Position numbers and translations under genes: made by a program
Assembly (NCBI GenBank): GCA_024114885.1
Contig: CP099418.1
Coordinates: 558,001-622,000 of the forward strand
Length of the DNA stretch: 64,000 nucleotides
Origin: Septoria linicola
Taxonomy: Eukaryota; Ascomycota; Dothideomycetes; Mycosphaerellales; Mycosphaerellaceae
Direction: 5' to 3'
Shown here: piece after piece, positions 54,146 to 64,000 of the stretch
Position numbering within the stretch: position 1 is the stretch's first letter
Layout: every line of letters starts with the position of its first letter
Notes under the pieces: generated by a model
Database searches by the model: none
Told to the model about the DNA's origin: nothing
What the model saw: only the letters and a program-made list of their open reading frames with translations

Positions 54146-56182
54146 ATGGATTGGACCGGCGGGACGCGTCGTCGTTACGCGCAAACTGGTAAAAATAATC
54201 GAATCCTGGCAAAGCAGAAAGCACACTTTGCGAAAGCGCGTGCAAATGGGAAGACACGTTCACCCGGCTCAGTGCCTGACTTCATACGTGAAGCCGGCGG
54301 CCACCAACTCCCAAGTGCATCCGGTGGAAGCCGACACCTCGCTCATATTGATGATCGAGACCGCTCGCGGAGTTCAACATCTGCAGCTCATGGTCGAACT
54401 CATCATAGAGGTCGTGATGCTGCTCAGCGTACGGCTCCGGTAGGGCGGAACGTGACACATCATGCCATCACGCCAGATGTCAATGGCGCAAACGTGCCAT
54501 CAGCTTCGACCGGCGTCACGGACCAAGAGTACAGACTGAGGCTCAATCGGCAACGTCTTCTTGCCCGTACAGACTGGCTCGGTCTATCAGCTGCGCGGCC
54601 TCTGAAGATCAAGTTTCCCACGAACCGTGATAAGGAAAGGATTGGGAAACGTCGCAAGGTCGAGAGGCCTTGCCGCAATGATGGCCGCAGGCGGTATCAA
54701 AGACGTGTTACTCCGCCTTTCCAGCATCGCGAAAGGCTTCTAGAGCCAATGATGAGTGGCGCCATTGTCAACGACGATATTAAGATCAGAATTGGTACGG
54801 ATGCTTTCGCTAGCCAGACCCAGCAATCTCGCAAGTCCGTCACTTCAAGAAACACCAGTATGCGACCACCCTCTACTGAGTTCGGGCCACTTTCGGAGGA
54901 GTCTATGCTTCTTGGCGAGGAAGACGCTGTGGTCTTTGCTGAATTCGAGCCGCTGATGGCTGACCACTACGCTGATGCGACTGGGTACGATACAGATGAA
55001 ACCGAATCGTGTCCATCGAACGTGAAAGAAGCACCTTCTGACAGACCTCTAAGTGCAATGCCGGACTTGCAGCAGTGGCAGACGATGGAGGATCGACAGA
55101 ATTATGCGCAGAACAGGCTTTTACCATGCGTACCAGTGGCCTCAGTGAGGCAATTTGTTGATGAAACCTCGAAGCGTGGCAATGGATATGCGCATATGGT
55201 CAACGAACCAGATCGGCACATCAGAGGACAGACTGCGCAGCCCTCAGAAAGTGGTCACGTACTCGACACACCTCTGCTTCAACCAACAACGAGGTCAGAC
55301 CGCGCAGCTGATATACTGTGCTCGCAACCCATATTGGTAGCTGATGAAGACGACTATGAGGCAGGCATACGACAGCGAACATACAGTACCAACAGCGCGA
55401 GCTTCAAGCAGGCATGCGCGCAAGTATCGCAGCCTCCTGGTCGCCTTCTCACACAGCCCGCTCGACGTCCCCGTTCCGTGGCCATGCCTACTCATGATCC
55501 GGGGCACGAACTGGTGCTGCCGCAAATGCTGTTGCGTCCGGGTCTACTGCAGCACTCGATCCTTGATATGTCTGGAAACAGGAATGTTGCTGTGTCAATT
55601 GCTGAAAACCCAGTGCAGCACATCCCAGAATTGAGTGCGCAGATACCTGAGCCAGACACAGCCGAAGTTCTCGATAACGATGACGAGAAATGGGCGCGTT
55701 TCGTTCTCAGGAGCAGAAGTTCAGTCGACGGATCCTCACCATTCAATCACAAGATCAAAGGATCCGCCACGCAGCCTTTTGAGTCCGCCAAGGCACCCTC
55801 CACTATTCTCACGAGTGATCAGCCTCATTCAGATCTGGTCACGACAGGACATTCGACCGCTGCTGTGCATGCCTCCGCAGATTCGGCCTCACCATCACCG
55901 TTTAGCCGCACTCAAAACACCTCTCTAGTCGGCCACGCAGCCACGGCGCTTCCTGTTGCGGACGACATAGAGGATGACTATAGCCCGAAAGTGAAGAAAT
56001 CTAGGGCAAAGAGCAACATATATGCACCAGCTCGAGTACTCAACCCAGCACGTTTCGGGCGAAGAAAGCGAATTCAGCCAGCACCGTTGCCGAACCCAGA
56101 TCGATTCCTCCCACCATCGACATCTGTTCGCGCTGTAGCGCACAAGAGGTCAGTCTACGACCTGTCGAGCAATAGCGACTAG
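54146..56182 (+). CDS. Conserved fungal protein of unknown function
   Basis: Single-exon frame of 678 residues. The N-terminus is basic: MDWTGGTRRRYAQTGKNNR, then LAKQKAHFAKARANG. The next conserved piece is RLLARTDWLGLSAARPLKIKF followed by a basic KRRKVERP cluster, a probable nuclear localisation signal. The middle is acidic and disordered. A short conserved motif DDEKWARFVLRS occurs at about residue 515. The end has KVKKSRAKSNIYAPARV and RSVYDLSSNSD. Fungal relatives share the N-terminal block and the WARFV motif, but I know of no function. I infer a nuclear protein. Confidence 0.7.
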   Translation: MDWTGGTRRRYAQTGKNNRILAKQKAHFAKARANGKTRSPGSVPDFIREAGGHQLPSASGGSRHLAHIDDRDRSRSSTSAAHGRTHHRGRDAAQRTAPVGRNVTHHAITPDVNGANVPSASTGVTDQEYRLRLNRQRLLARTDWLGLSAARPLKIKFPTNRDKERIGKRRKVERPCRNDGRRRYQRRVTPPFQHRERLLEPMMSGAIVNDDIKIRIGTDAFASQTQQSRKSVTSRNTSMRPPSTEFGPLSEESMLLGEEDAVVFAEFEPLMADHYADATGYDTDETESCPSNVKEAPSDRPLSAMPDLQQWQTMEDRQNYAQNRLLPCVPVASVRQFVDETSKRGNGYAHMVNEPDRHIRGQTAQPSESGHVLDTPLLQPTTRSDRAADILCSQPILVADEDDYEAGIRQRTYSTNSASFKQACAQVSQPPGRLLTQPARRPRSVAMPTHDPGHELVLPQMLLRPGLLQHSILDMSGNRNVAVSIAENPVQHIPELSAQIPEPDTAEVLDNDDEKWARFVLRSRSSVDGSSPFNHKIKGSATQPFESAKAPSTILTSDQPHSDLVTTGHSTAAVHASADSASPSPFSRTQNTSLVGHAATALPVADDIEDDYSPKVKKSRAKSNIYAPARVLNPARFGRRKRIQPAPLPNPDRFLPPSTSVRAVAHKRSVYDLSSNSD

Positions 56183-56406
56183 CACCGAGGTTGAGAATTC
56201 GCCAATGCGGGCTTCTGCTCGAATTGCAAGTCTTCAGGCGTGCACCCTTATGACAGAGGGCGGTCTATGCTCAGAAGGTGAGAATGTTACAAAGGGTAAG
56301 CATGTGGATGAAGTGCGAATCATGGAACAGATACGCTGCTGATAACATGTGACATATGCATTCATGGCTTCGTTTACTTCATACTGCTGACGCCCAGATA
56401 TGACGA

Positions 56407-58295
56407 TCACACCGTGCCTTTAGGCAGATCCGCACCCTTGCTATACACAGTGTCCTCTCCATATTGCGAGCCGTCATCGTCAGGCTTGATACCATACACC
56501 AAGCTGCCAGTCCTGCCTTCTGTATCATCATCGACCTCGAGCCAGGTGTCGCTACAAGCTGGAATTGGCTTGATCTTGCAGAGGATCCAGTAAATCGACG
56601 ATGCAACGATGAAACCAGCAAAGAAGTTCAAGTTGTAGACATATGTCGCGCCGACCGGGACTGGGGTGCCGACTGCGCCGGCAAAGCCGACAACGTTGGG
56701 CAAGATGCCAGCGATGTATGCGGTGTAGGCTCTCCAGGATACACCATATCTGTAGTAGTACGGACCAGTCTTCTGCGCACTGTATAGATCGCGGGTCTGG
56801 AGGTAGCCCTTGCGTACCAGGTAGTAGTCTGAGCACATGACTCCTGCAATGGAGGACAGGAAGACAGAGTATGCTGAAAGGTAGGTCGTGAAGTTGTTGC
56901 TCGAAGACAGCAAATGCCATGGGCACATGGCCAAACCGACGATCGCACAGACGTATGAACCTCGTCGAATGTTGATCCATCGTGGTAGAAGCGCAGTCAG
57001 ATCAGTTCCGGCGGAGATACTGTTGGCAGCGATGTTGGTACCGAGCTGAGCGAGAGTGAAAGCTGCCGCGATGACGAACACGCCGAAACGAGTTGCTCCC
57101 GACACGCCTGGCTCCTCGAGGAACATCTGGAGTAGAGTGAGTGGCGACCATATCGGCTCGTCGACCTGGAAGATGACAGTGGATGAAGACGATACAATAA
57201 TGCCGATGAAGGAAGTTATTGCGAAGCCGATCGGAATGGTGAGTAGCTGCGACCACAGTGCATCCTTGGGGCTTCTGGCGAAACGAGAGAAGTCCGGATC
57301 GTTGACAATGAGGGTTGCGAAGTTTGCGATGGCACTCATGATTCCTTTCACCACGGCCCAGCCCAGTGCGCTGCCTTGGAGCGAACCACGCTGCTTAACG
57401 ATAGGTCCAAGTCCATCTGCACGGACGATGGCCCAGATGAAGAAGGCGATACCAGCTGCAGGCACAACGGCAGCCTTGACGGTGAACAGATGACGAATCT
57501 TGTGCACTGCCGGATAAAGGAAGGCTGCCTGCCCAGAAGAGGAAGAAGCTGACGAAATCGCGAGTGTTGGTTCCAGAAGATGTCGGCATAGTGTTTCTGC
57601 TACCGCCGTCGCCGTAGTCATCCCAGGATGGCCAGATAGAACGGATCATAAGATAGACGCAAGTGCCACCTATCCAGCCCTGAACTCCATACCACACGCA
57701 TGCCATGACAGCGCGGTTTAGCACTGGCCAAAGTCCTCCCCAAATACCAAAAGACGATCGAGCGATGACTGGAAAGCTAATGTGGTATTTCGCTCCGATG
57801 CGACCGGTGAGGACAACGAAGCAGGCTGCGATACCGTAGCCTATCCATACACAGAGCCAGGACTGCCACCACGATAAGCCATCAACGATGTTCGAGGATG
57901 AAATCATCCAGGTGTCTATCAGATGGAATTAGCACTGAGACGTGTCGTATGAGCTAGTCCGGAGCGGACTTACTGATATTGAAAGAGTCGCTTATCCAGA
58001 AGAAGATGAAGTTCTTGTGCGTCCATACTCGTCTTTCAGGCTCTACCGGCTTCAAGTCTTCGTTCGCAAGCATCAATTGGGCATTAGTGAGACCAGGCTC
58101 CGACGGCACCGCCAGCCTGTCCAATGTCCGCGACACTTTCGAATCTCTGAGCTTCTCCATTACAACAGCGGGATATCTTCTTGAGAGTATCGAAGGGAGT
58201 GGTAATGACTCTTCTTCAGAGTCGAAACGATCGCCCAGTAGTGGGGTGGAGCTGGTGCAGTGAAGGTCGCGTGCCACTTGAGCTGAGCTATTCAT
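56407..58295 (-). pseudogene. NCS1 nucleobase permease (Fur4/Dal4 type) with a frame break
   Basis: Exon 1 is 58295-57974 and exon 2 starts at 57915, with a 58 bp intron. The protein shows the NCS1 core: FFWISDSFNINTWMISSS, a long TM region, VHKIRHLFTVKAAVV, FATLIVNDPDFSRFARSP, ATRFGVFVIAAAFTLAQLG and FLSSIAGVMCSDYYLVRKG. These identify a uracil/allantoin/purine-cation symporter of the plasma membrane with about 12 helices. Around 57516-57524 the frame changes: ...RDFVSFFLFWAGSLP is followed in another frame by FLYPAVHKIRHLF. The sequence CCTTT would fit a lost copy of a CCTTT repeat (5 bp missing). An intron model (G|GTAGCA...GGCAG) also restores the frame, but deletes the conserved FFLFW segment. 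It is either a pseudogene or an assembly error. Confidence 0.72.
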
Positions 58296-58755
58296 GTGGA
58301 AGTAGACTTCTCATAAAGAGTCGCATCTCAGAGTGCCTAGGGAAGTGTGGATTGCAATATGCAAGCCAAACTTTCCACTACTGCGAGAACGATGGGGAGC
58401 CATTCTTTTGATTCGCAGTGAGGCGTTGATCTCGTTCGTTGTACGGACTCGTTCTTATCAGCAAAACAACCTTGGCAGATAGAAAGATAGTTGTACATCT
58501 GCATGTAGTGGCACCCTTGGTTTCTGTGACTCGATGTGATCGAGCAATCCCCACGGTAAAGGTTTACTAAGAGTCCACTTGGGGCAGTTTGGGCCTATCA
58601 GGCGGCTAGCAAATGTCGCTTTGTGGTTTAGCGCATGCCTGCGCCCACGTGCCGGCGGCCCAGGATTCACACGCTGGCTCCTCCAACGAAACCAAGCCGC
58701 GGTCCTGCTCAGTTTGTGGTCAAGTCCTAGAGTGAACAAACCCCATCGGCAGACA
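58296..58755. promoter_or_regulatory. Permease upstream region with GATA sites
   Basis: 460 bp between the permease and the next gene upstream on the same strand. It includes TTATCA at 58455-58460 and AGATAG at 58477-58482 and 58485-58490. All three fit the HGATAR consensus of AreA/Gln3-type factors (one on the opposite strand) and lie within 36 bp, about 160-195 bp before the permease ATG. Confidence 0.55.
58455..58490. promoter_or_regulatory. Cluster of three HGATAR sites
   Basis: TTATCA (58455-58460, revcomp TGATAA), AGATAG (58477-58482) and AGATAG (58485-58490). The layout resembles AreA/Gln3-type nitrogen control, a known mode of regulation for NCS1 and allantoin permeases. Three matches in 36 bp is more than expected by chance, but this is only pattern evidence. 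Confidence 0.5.
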
Positions 58756-60739
58756 TTACTTAGTTCTATATGACGCAGGTATTATGCCAGCCAGAGCTGA
58801 TTGTTCAGACTCCAGCGATGTGGGTTCAGCGAATAGCTGGCCCAGCCCGTAGTCTGCAGCGCTTTCACCGTACACGAACAAGTTCTCCCAGTCTGCTGGG
58901 ATATTGCTAAGGCTGAGAAGATCCACATCATTCTGCATTGATGGCACGATGGTGCCTGGTGTGGCCGAGACGTGTCCGGGCATCTGAACAGATTGAGCAA
59001 GCATTGTGTTGGATGACAAAAACTGTGTGTAGTTGGCATACCACTCCTTGATTGCTGGTCCGGCAAGCATGATTCGTGCTGTGCCACACCGTGAATCGAT
59101 GGCTTGTATCCTCGCACCACAAGTTGTTAATCTGTCCGCGTACTCCGGCAACAACAACAACGAACTGTCGAGAACTGTTCCTAGTGTGTTCCCAGGCGCG
59201 GTCACGGCAACGTGTAGTTTCCCAAGAATATACAGGGCATATGCAGCTCTGGCGGCCCAGACGAGACCCGGCGAGGCAAGGAGGGTGGACGTATCGAGGC
59301 TTGTGAATATGTCTAAAACAGCCTGCACAGCTGCAGTCAGCTCATACACAGCTGTGACGTGGTCCTGTGTTATCGTAGGCGCAGGGAAATCAGTAAAGGC
59401 CAGCCTCTCCGCGATGTACGGCGCCGAGAAGCTTTCCATATTGGTCGCCGTATGTAGTACTGTCTCGTGCATGTACGCCGTCGCAATATGCTCCCAGAAT
59501 GCCAATAATGGAGATCGAAGGTCTTGCGGTATGCCCATCTTCCAGTTCAAGATTTTGTTTCGACAGGTCTGCACCTTGCTTCTCATGCTAGGCTCCGAGA
59601 TGTCGCGTAGCAACGTCGTGTTCGTGAGCTCTACTAGCTCAGCGACCTCGTGGCACATGTGCTCAGCTTTGATGTACTGTGCAAGCCACCGATCCGAGTC
59701 TTCGTTCACGGGCGTGTATTGTAACATCATACGCGCCTGCTCGTGCTGCTCGGTCCACTTTGCGGTTACAGGTTTCCTCTGCCATATGCTCATTGACGTA
59801 CTGAGCAGATAGATTCCAAGCCATGCCCTCCATGCTTCTACGCATTCGTAAGATCCTGTGTCTAAGCTCAAGGCCTTGGAGAACGGCGCTAGTGGTGCGC
59901 TCGTGCCTAGGTCGTCTGCCAGAGCTAATGCAACATCGACGAGCTGGAATACTGCAGTTCGTCTGTGATGCTTCGGCGATCTATACCACAAACTCGCTAG
60001 CTGAATGACTTGGATCAGCTCCAGTGTTTCCTCGCCATGCGATATGGCTCTGACTGATACGGCATCCAGAAGCAAACCAGCCAGGTCCTCCTGTGTATCA
60101 AGCGTGAGAAAACCAGGACTAGCGGCATAGAGAAATGCTAGAAGCAGAAGACATTTTTTGGTTCTCAGGTAAGGCAGGGTGTGATCATCTCGAGCTGGTA
60201 CCATCGGGAACAACGGCGAGATATCCTTGGCATATCGAGTCAGGGTTCGTTGTTGGAGGTCATGGGAAAGTATTTGATCAAGCTTCTGTAAATCTGACGT
60301 TTCTGTTGGATGTGTGCCTGGCGAATTTATGCTGTTTTCTGGTGCATCGGGATCGAGCTCGAGCCTCCGCTTTTTGGTGGCCGTAGCATATGCGCCTGGC
60401 GTATCGGCCGGTGGACTCTGTTCGTCCTCAGGTGGCGTATCACTGGGCGATTGAATGATCTGTTGGCTGTGCAATAGACGTGTCAACTCGGCAACTTGTG
60501 CCTCGAGCTCAGCAACTCGATCCTTCTGTCGCTTGGGTGCCGAGAGGACGCAATCTTTGTTAAGACGAACGCATCGCTCGCATGGCGGCGCCTTGTCATC
60601 GGCTGCCTGTCCGAGTGAGCACCTTGACGCGATCAGCCATGGTAAGCTCTCAACTTGAATTGCTACATCCAGTCACCGACCGGATCTTTATCTTTGAGCA
60701 GGCCTCGCATGCCCTGCCTCTTTTCTGTGAAGCTGACAT
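58756..60739 (-). CDS. Zn2Cys6 transcription factor
   Basis: Exons 60739-60681 and 60622-58756 with a 58 bp intron (donor GTCGGT, GGCTGATC branch point, GTCAAG acceptor); 641 residues. The binuclear cluster is C11-x2-C14-x6-C21-x12-C34-x2-C37-x6-C44 (ACEACSKIKIRC...CERCVRLNKDC), followed by a basic coiled coil (RVAELEAQVAELTRLLHS). The longer loop between the third and fourth Cys is a known variant. The rest is the fungal-specific regulator helical region (VIQLASLWYRSPKHHRRTAVF, LGIYLLSTSMSIWQRKP). It lies 460 bp upstream of the permease and reads in the same direction, so it may regulate it. No other target can be named. Confidence 0.88.
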
Positions 60740-61092
60740 GTCATCGCAGATGGAGAATAGAACCAGTGCAGGGGATGAGTAGTTCTTGGACGAGATGTGT
60801 TCTAAGTACGAAGGATTCAAGACTGACGGAAGCGGTATAGCGCGATAATGCACTCGTCTTTCGCGCGGACCAGACGAGCTTGTAGATCAGGGGAGATTGT
60901 TGCGTCAATCTGATTCGAGTCGCTCCAAGTTCTCAATGTGCCGCTTGTATGCTCTCGTACTTATAGGCCTTTGGCAAGTGCAGATCGTGAGTGAGTAGTT
61001 GTATGGTGGGGCAGTGATGACTAAGTATTCAAACATATGTCACCACGATGGCCTTGACTTCTCCCTCTTCTTGACAACAACGTCGTATCAAA
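60740..61092. promoter_or_regulatory. Divergent promoter, Zn2Cys6 gene and PTPA gene
   Basis: 353 bp between divergent start codons. Nothing distinct noted. Confidence 0.45.
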
Positions 61093-62373
61093 ATGCCAGC
61101 CGCTGTCCCAATCTCGGACTCTGAGATTCCTTCAAATCCGCCTGATTTATCAAAGAAGCTGCCAAAGCTGGTCCCGCGACGCTCGAAACCATCAGAAGAA
61201 ACGCCTCCGAATCCCCCTCCACCTACGCCTGCCCTGTCGGCTGTGCCTAACCTCACGAGTCACCAATACCAGAGACCAGCTAGACGAATTCTCTCTCAAC
61301 GCGATCATGAATTGTTCCTCGCATCGCCAACTCATGACCTGATTGTCAGCTTCGTCTTCCACCTTTCCGACTCAGTCCACAATACTACGGTTCGTGACGT
61401 GCAGTCGTCAGACTCGGCCAAAGACGCCTCGATTCTAGCTCTGCTAGCAGTGCTCGATGAAGCAGATGCACTGCTCAAGAAACATCCAGCACTAGATACA
61501 GGTTCCCGTTTCGGCAACCCAGCCTTTCGCGACTTCTTAGTCGCAGTCGAGGAAGCGCTACCTTCGTGGCATTCTCAGCTTGGACTGAAGGACATCGAAG
61601 CTCAGAATGAAGTCGCTACATATCTCTCGAATTCCTTCGGCAACGGCAGCAGGATAGACTACGGCTCAGGCCATGAGCTTAATTTCATCCTCTGGCTGCT
61701 GTGTCTTCGACAGGTCGGCATCCTATCAGACATTACATTCCCCGCCCTCGCGCTTCTTGTCTTCCCTCGCTACCTACAAGTAATGCGAGACATTCAATCG
61801 ACCTATTACCTCGAACCGGCAGGCTCGCACGGCGTATGGGGGCTCGACGACTATCAATTCCTACCATTCCTCTTCGGCGCTTCTCAGCTCGTAGGGCACA
61901 AACATATTCGACCTTTGTCGATCCACAACCAACTCATCCTCGAAGAGTGCGGGAAAGATTACCTCTATTTGGATCAGATCCAATGGGTGAACGCGACCAA
62001 GACAGTGCAAGGACTGAGATGGCATAGTCCTATGCTTGACGATATCAGTTCCGCAAAGAGCTGGGCAAAAGTAGAAGCTGGGATGAAGAAGATGTTTCTC
62101 GCCGAGGTTTTGAGCAAGTTGCCTGTCGCACAGCATTTCTTGTTCGGCTCGCTGCTTCCTGCTACAGACGAAATGAGCAAGGATGCAGAAGAAAGAGTTG
62201 GAGAGGAGGATATAGGAGAGTATGAAGTCACAGTTGATGGCATGAAGCATGTGCATACGGCGAACAGCTGGGGAGACTGCTGCGGGATCAAAGTGCCGTC
62301 TGCTGTTGGAGCGAGGCAGGAAATGAGCAAGAATGGCGCTGGAGGTGGGCTCAGAAGAGTGCCGTTTGACTAG
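61093..62373 (+). CDS. Protein phosphatase 2A activator (PTPA, Rrd1/Rrd2)
   Basis: Single-exon, 426 residues. A Pro-rich leader (MPAAVPISDSEIPSNPPDLSKKLP) precedes the PTPA domain: RRILSQRDHELFLASP, SRFGNPAFRDF, FGNGSRIDYGSGHELNFILWLL, and VWGLDDYQFLPFLFGASQL. The C-terminal part has LYLDQIQWVNATKTVQGLRWHSPML and PVAQHFLFGSLLPATD. PTPA is a peptidyl-prolyl isomerase-like factor that helps load metal into and activate PP2A; yeast has Rrd1 (nuclear) and Rrd2 (cytosolic). Length and motifs fit a full gene. Which paralogue it is cannot be told from this window. Confidence 0.95.
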   Translation: MPAAVPISDSEIPSNPPDLSKKLPKLVPRRSKPSEETPPNPPPPTPALSAVPNLTSHQYQRPARRILSQRDHELFLASPTHDLIVSFVFHLSDSVHNTTVRDVQSSDSAKDASILALLAVLDEADALLKKHPALDTGSRFGNPAFRDFLVAVEEALPSWHSQLGLKDIEAQNEVATYLSNSFGNGSRIDYGSGHELNFILWLLCLRQVGILSDITFPALALLVFPRYLQVMRDIQSTYYLEPAGSHGVWGLDDYQFLPFLFGASQLVGHKHIRPLSIHNQLILEECGKDYLYLDQIQWVNATKTVQGLRWHSPMLDDISSAKSWAKVEAGMKKMFLAEVLSKLPVAQHFLFGSLLPATDEMSKDAEERVGEEDIGEYEVTVDGMKHVHTANSWGDCCGIKVPSAVGARQEMSKNGAGGGLRRVPFD

Positions 62374-62788
62374 AAGAAAGCCAATCGTGGCGATGAATAA
62401 TGATACCCCTGAGTATGCAGCATGAAGCTGTCATGCCGTGCATCTCTAACAATCCATTTTCACTCTCATGCTCCTCTACCTCTATTCCGGGCCCTGATCG
62501 ACCAATTCTCATCCTTCGCATTTGACGAGGCCTTCTGTCTCGCTCTTCCTGTATATGCAGCGCGACCGTGGCTTTTTGCCTCATTACTGTGATTCAAAAA
62601 TGGCCCTCCCCTGACGCTGACTCTGCTTGATGTCACCCTTCTCTCGCTCCCTCTAGTCTGAGCCCTTGGACCTCTTCCGCACGCTGCCCTCGATATTCCA
62701 GCTGCCCAGATGGGCGAGCGTGCGTACACATAATGGTTGCATACACATGTCTTGCTTCTTGAACCGATCCCTCTCTGCACCGCCTCTT
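62374..62788. other. Convergent gap
   Basis: About 0.4 kb between convergent PTPA and lipase genes. C/T-rich; no gene or RNA feature seen. Confidence 0.4.
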
Positions 62789-64000
62789 TCACACCTCAAA
62801 CCTCTCAGCCCAATGCTTCACCACCACTTTGCCCTCCGAAAAGCTATCTGTCCCCGAGAGCGGCTTCTGCATCCTCACCACAATCGCAGCATGCGTGTGT
62901 CTAACCTTTGTAATATGCACCGGAAACTTCGCGAAACCCAACTTATCAAGATTTTCAATCATATCGAATTGTTCTTCCGTCAATGCCAGGATCGGAAAGT
63001 CGTGAGATTTTTCTCTTCGACTTTCTCTTTTGCTGAGTTTGAGATCTTCGTTGTCGGCTTGTTCGCTGTCTGTTGTTGAGCTGGCTTCGCTGGCGGGCTC
63101 GGGGGGTGGGGTTGGGAGATATTCTTCTCGGGAGGAATTCGTGATGCGTTCGTAGGCGCGGTCTGTGGCGGCTTCGGCTTCTTCGAGGAATTTGACGCGG
63201 TATTTGTCGAGCTTGAAGGCTTTGCCGGACTCGTGCAGGCGGATTCGTTGAGCGGATTGGTAGGTTTGGTAGCCTGCGTTGAGGATAAAGGCAGGAAGGG
63301 CAATGGGCACGAGCGTGAGGAAGAGGAGGTAGTAAGGAAGAGATCGAAGGGTTTGGCGAGGTGCGGTGTATATGCGCTCGAAAGCACTCATGTCTTCCCA
63401 AGCGCTTCGGCGTGTCGAGACCGCGTGCGAGGGATCGAGGATTACTTCGCCAGGAGCTGGTTGCTCTTTTAGATAGTGTACGCTGATCTTGTCGAGCTCC
63501 ACGAATGGATCTGTTCGCGAGATGGCAGATGTGTAGTACGGCACGCTTCGGTCGTTCATCGTATTGGCATAGATCCACTTGTTCTTGAATCTGCTTAAGC
63601 CCTTTACAAATACGCTATTTGGATCGGCCATGATCGAGAGAAGAGGCCGTTTCGTATCGCGGAAATCGTCCACCAGGAACATTTGCTGCCCACTGGTGCT
63701 GAGCGTCTTCGCGCCCAGGACATTGAAGATGTACGAACGTGCTCCTCGCTTGGGCGTGCGTACGCCGAGATGAGGCGTGGCGAATGTGCTGAAGTTGACG
63801 GGCTGTATTCTGTCGAAGAGACCGCTGCTGTAGAGCACTCCAATTGCATATCTCGCTATCAGGCCGCCCAGACTGTAGCCTGTAATACTGATCTTTCGTA
63901 TCGTGTGGCCGTCCGACTCTAGCTGTGCAATTCTCTCCTCAATCTCATTGACCACACGCTCGCCGCCCACTTCAATGCCATCGTAAGTCTTATTGTCAGC
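62789..64000 (-). CDS. ROG1-like DUF676 serine esterase/lipase (3' part)
   Basis: The frame is open to the last base of the window, so the 5' end is missing; 403 codons are visible. It starts (in the window) at DNKTYDGIEVGGERVV. The nucleophile elbow is ITGYSLGGLIARYAIG, with GxSxG. Next come VNFSTFATPHLGVRTP and NDRSVPYYTSAISRTDPF, the DUF676 core. A hydrophobic segment SLPYYLLFLTLVPIALPAFIL suggests one membrane anchor, followed by a basic, Glu-rich tail. The yeast ROG1 family includes a monoacylglycerol lipase; substrate here is unknown. The end ...VKHWAERFEV at 62789 is a natural stop. Confidence 0.88.
   Translation of the reverse strand, partial: ADNKTYDGIEVGGERVVNEIEERIAQLESDGHTIRKISITGYSLGGLIARYAIGVLYSSGLFDRIQPVNFSTFATPHLGVRTPKRGARSYIFNVLGAKTLSTSGQQMFLVDDFRDTKRPLLSIMADPNSVFVKGLSRFKNKWIYANTMNDRSVPYYTSAISRTDPFVELDKISVHYLKEQPAPGEVILDPSHAVSTRRSAWEDMSAFERIYTAPRQTLRSLPYYLLFLTLVPIALPAFILNAGYQTYQSAQRIRLHESGKAFKLDKYRVKFLEEAEAATDRAYERITNSSREEYLPTPPPEPASEASSTTDSEQADNEDLKLSKRESRREKSHDFPILALTEEQFDMIENLDKLGFAKFPVHITKVRHTHAAIVVRMQKPLSGTDSFSEGKVVVKHWAERFEV

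Noticed and set aside
1..64000. CRISPR array, rRNA operon, biosynthetic cluster, LTR retrotransposon
   Set aside because: None found by reading: no regular spacers, no long direct repeats, no PKS/NRPS modules.

Overview
This is a 64 kb piece of a nuclear genome from a filamentous ascomycete (Pezizomycotina). The genes carry short introns of about 44-91 bp with GT...AG ends and CTGAC/CTAAC branch points, lie a few hundred bases apart on both strands, and encode fungal families: Zn2Cys6 regulators, DUF6594, DUF8035, a Pom1-type DYRK kinase, an RGS-LOV photoreceptor and Trs23. Dothideomycetes is my guess from overall flavour only; nothing here fixes the species. Splice sites are read by eye and checked only for phase, so exon limits are predictions.

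Layout. 1-7.8 kb: 3' part of an IML2/TTC39-type gene, an RGS-LOV photoreceptor, a truncated FAD monooxygenase relic, a glutathione peroxidase, a carboxymuconolactone-decarboxylase-like protein and a Bmt6-type rRNA methyltransferase. 7.8-13.8 kb: an intron-bearing tRNA-Glu relic, a conserved acidic protein, a small Gln/Pro/Tyr- and Cys-rich protein and Trs23. 13.98-14.95 kb: a pogo/Fot1-type element with perfect 44-45 bp inverted repeats and an open reading frame that lacks the DDE domain, inserted between the divergent Trs23 and E2 genes. 15.2-23.4 kb: a tandem-UBC E2, a multi-pass membrane protein with a possible frameshift, a DUF6594 protein, a small protein and a caspase-like (C14) protein. 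23.7-36.3 kb: CK2 beta, a nuclear-type small protein, a frameshifted Zn2Cys6 regulator, APS kinase, a Ser-rich protein, glycine cleavage T protein and V-ATPase subunit C. 37.7-48.9 kb: a DUF8035 coiled-coil protein, a disordered protein, a YGR210C-type GTPase and a 1663-residue Pom1 homologue. 50.7-64 kb: a HAD-IIA phosphatase, an unknown conserved protein, an NCS1 nucleobase permease with a frame break and GATA-type upstream sites, a Zn2Cys6 regulator, PTPA and the 3' part of a ROG1-like lipase.

Most genes are housekeeping, with no biosynthetic cluster and no CRISPR array. Possible functional links are the permease next to a Zn2Cys6 regulator, and several divergent pairs that share short promoters (CMD/Bmt6, GCV1/VMA5, Zn2Cys6/PTPA). 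Points to re-examine are the LOV photoreceptor, the DDE-less pogo derivative, the double-UBC E2, the caspase-like protein, and the set of frame-breaking indels, which are either true pseudogenes or assembly errors.
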